Source of the DNA: an uncultured Paenibacillaceae bacterium
GTDB taxonomy: Bacteria > Bacillota > Bacilli > Aneurinibacillales > Aneurinibacillaceae
Length of the DNA: 33,001 nt
Direction: 5' to 3'
Assembly (NCBI GenBank): GCA_946478845.1
Contig: CAMLDI010000030.1
Span: forward strand, 1-33,001
Shown: piece by piece, positions 32,286 through 33,001 of the stretch
How the letters are laid out: the number at the start of each line of letters is the position of its first letter
Numbering within the stretch: the first letter of the stretch is position 1
Made by a program: the position numbers and the translations under genes
The notes under the pieces: model-generated
The model's input: only the letters and a program-made list of their open reading frames with translations
Told to the model about the DNA's origin: nothing
The model's database searches: none

Positions 32286-33001
32286 CTAGTCTTCTTTACG
32301 TAAAGATAAGCCGAGTTCTTCGAGTTTTTCTTGAACTTCCTCGAGTGATTTCCGGCCCAAGTTACGCACTTTCATCATGTCTTCTTCGGATTTTTGCGTG
32401 AGTTCCTGCACAGTGTTTATTCCTGCACGTTTCAGGCAATTGTAAGAACGAACAGAAAGGTCAAGTTCTTCGATGGTCATCTCTAAAACTTTTTCTTTCT
32501 TGTCTTCTTCTTTTTCAACCATGATTTCAGCCTCTTTCGCTTCATCGGTTAAACCAACGAAGAGATTGAGGTGTTCGGTCATAATTTTAGCGCCGATACT
32601 TACTGCTTCTTCTGGACGAATGCTGCCATCAGTCCATACTTCCAGGGTAAGTTTATCATAGTTGGTTACTTGCCCTACACGGGTATTCTCCACCTGGTAG
32701 TTCACACGGCTAATGGGCGTATAGATCGAGTCAATCGGGATCACACCAATTGGCAGATCTTGTTTCTTATTGGCTTCAGCGGAAACATAGCCCCGTCCTC
32801 GATTCGCGGTCATGCGTATATTGAGGCGCGTGTTATCTTCTAAGGTGGCAATGTGTAAGTCCGGATTAAGGACATCTACATCACTGTCTGCACGGATATC
32901 ACCGGCAGTCACATCACCTGCGCCATTTGCTTCAATTTCAAGCACCTTCTCTTCATCGGAATGGATTTTAAGAGAAAGAGACTTTAAATTCAAGATAATT
33001 T
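32286..33001 (-). CDS. rpoA: RNA polymerase alpha subunit (N-terminus outside window)
   Basis: 238 C-terminal residues; the frame is open to the right edge, so about 75-80 N-terminal residues lie outside. Seen are the end of the N-terminal domain ([37 protein letters not shown]), the acidic linker ([11 protein letters not shown]) and the C-terminal domain that binds UP elements and activators ([31 protein letters not shown]). It is co-transcribed with rplQ. Confidence 0.99.
   Translation of the reverse strand, partial: IILNLKSLSLKIHSDEEKVLEIEANGAGDVTAGDIRADSDVDVLNPDLHIATLEDNTRLNIRMTANRGRGYVSAEANKKQDLPIGVIPIDSIYTPISRVNYQVENTRVGQVTNYDKLTLEVWTDGSIRPEEAVSIGAKIMTEHLNLFVGLTDEAKEAEIMVEKEEDKKEKVLEMTIEELDLSVRSYNCLKRAGINTVQELTQKSEEDMMKVRNLGRKSLEEVQEKLEELGLSLRKED

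Noticed and set aside
1..33001. CRISPR arrays and tRNA genes
   Set aside because: No regularly spaced repeats of 20-40 bp and no cloverleaf-like segments were found on either strand.

Overview
This window looks like a chromosomal segment of a spore-forming Bacillota (Bacillaceae-like) bacterium. Read on the minus strand, it carries the gene order rpoA-rplQ-ecfA1-ecfA2-ecfT-truA-rplM-rpsI ... ybaK-cwlD-salA-gerD-kbaA-pdaB-16S rRNA, which is the order known from Bacillus subtilis. Several genes are sporulation or germination genes (pdaB, gerD, cwlD, kbaA, a SpoIIM-like gene, a YheC/YheD-type gene), so the organism forms endospores. The species cannot be named from the sequence alone. The conserved block is interrupted between ybaK and rpsI by about 21 kb of accessory DNA.

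Layout. 1-5.6 kb: 5' end of a 16S rRNA gene with its leader and promoters, a small conserved gene, the SpoIIM-like gene, pdaB, kbaA, gerD, salA (mrp) and cwlD, with candidate forespore/mother-cell promoters. 5.6-10.4 kb: a probable late mother-cell (sigma-K) locus. Two transcription units diverge from a 109-bp region holding a sigma-K-type -10 element on each strand: glycosyltransferase, HipA-like kinase and YbaK one way, glycosyltransferase and YheC/D ATP-grasp protein the other way. Spore-coat glycosylation or assembly is the likely theme. 10.4-19.4 kb: metabolic and resistance genes. These are an SDR oxidoreductase, a Bce-type peptide-antibiotic detoxification module (response regulator and intramembrane-sensing kinase on +, ATPase and large permease on -, with a BceR-type operator), a MocR/PdxR-type regulator, an enoyl-CoA hydratase with both catalytic Glu, and an OFA-like MFS transporter gene broken by two 1-nt frameshifts.

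19.6-27.25 kb: a degenerate, AT-rich mobile-element graveyard inserted next to the rpsI terminator. It holds a frameshifted tyrosine integrase, a VapE-like helicase pseudogene, a conjugation-type membrane protein pseudogene with a nonsense codon and two frameshifts, a ribbon-helix-helix-like pseudogene, fragments of a serine recombinase and of a second tyrosine recombinase, and a broken DUF1648/SdpI-like gene. The ends carry similar 23-bp direct repeats (19691-19713 and 27226-27248). A 24-bp repeat occurs in inverted orientation at 19718 and 26015. Inside this wreckage sits one intact, self-contained two-gene cassette (21316-22086): a secreted 193-aa precursor with an acidic pro-region and a cysteine-free aromatic C-terminal domain, then a 58-aa two-helix membrane protein and a terminator. 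I read it as a candidate undescribed bacteriocin/immunity pair.

27.3-33 kb: ribosomal and ECF-transporter genes on the minus strand. Between rplQ and ecfA1 lies a roughly 104-nt element closed by an 18-bp stem and followed by six U residues on the ecfA1 mRNA strand. It has the shape of a structured leader or attenuator and I do not recognise it as a known riboswitch.
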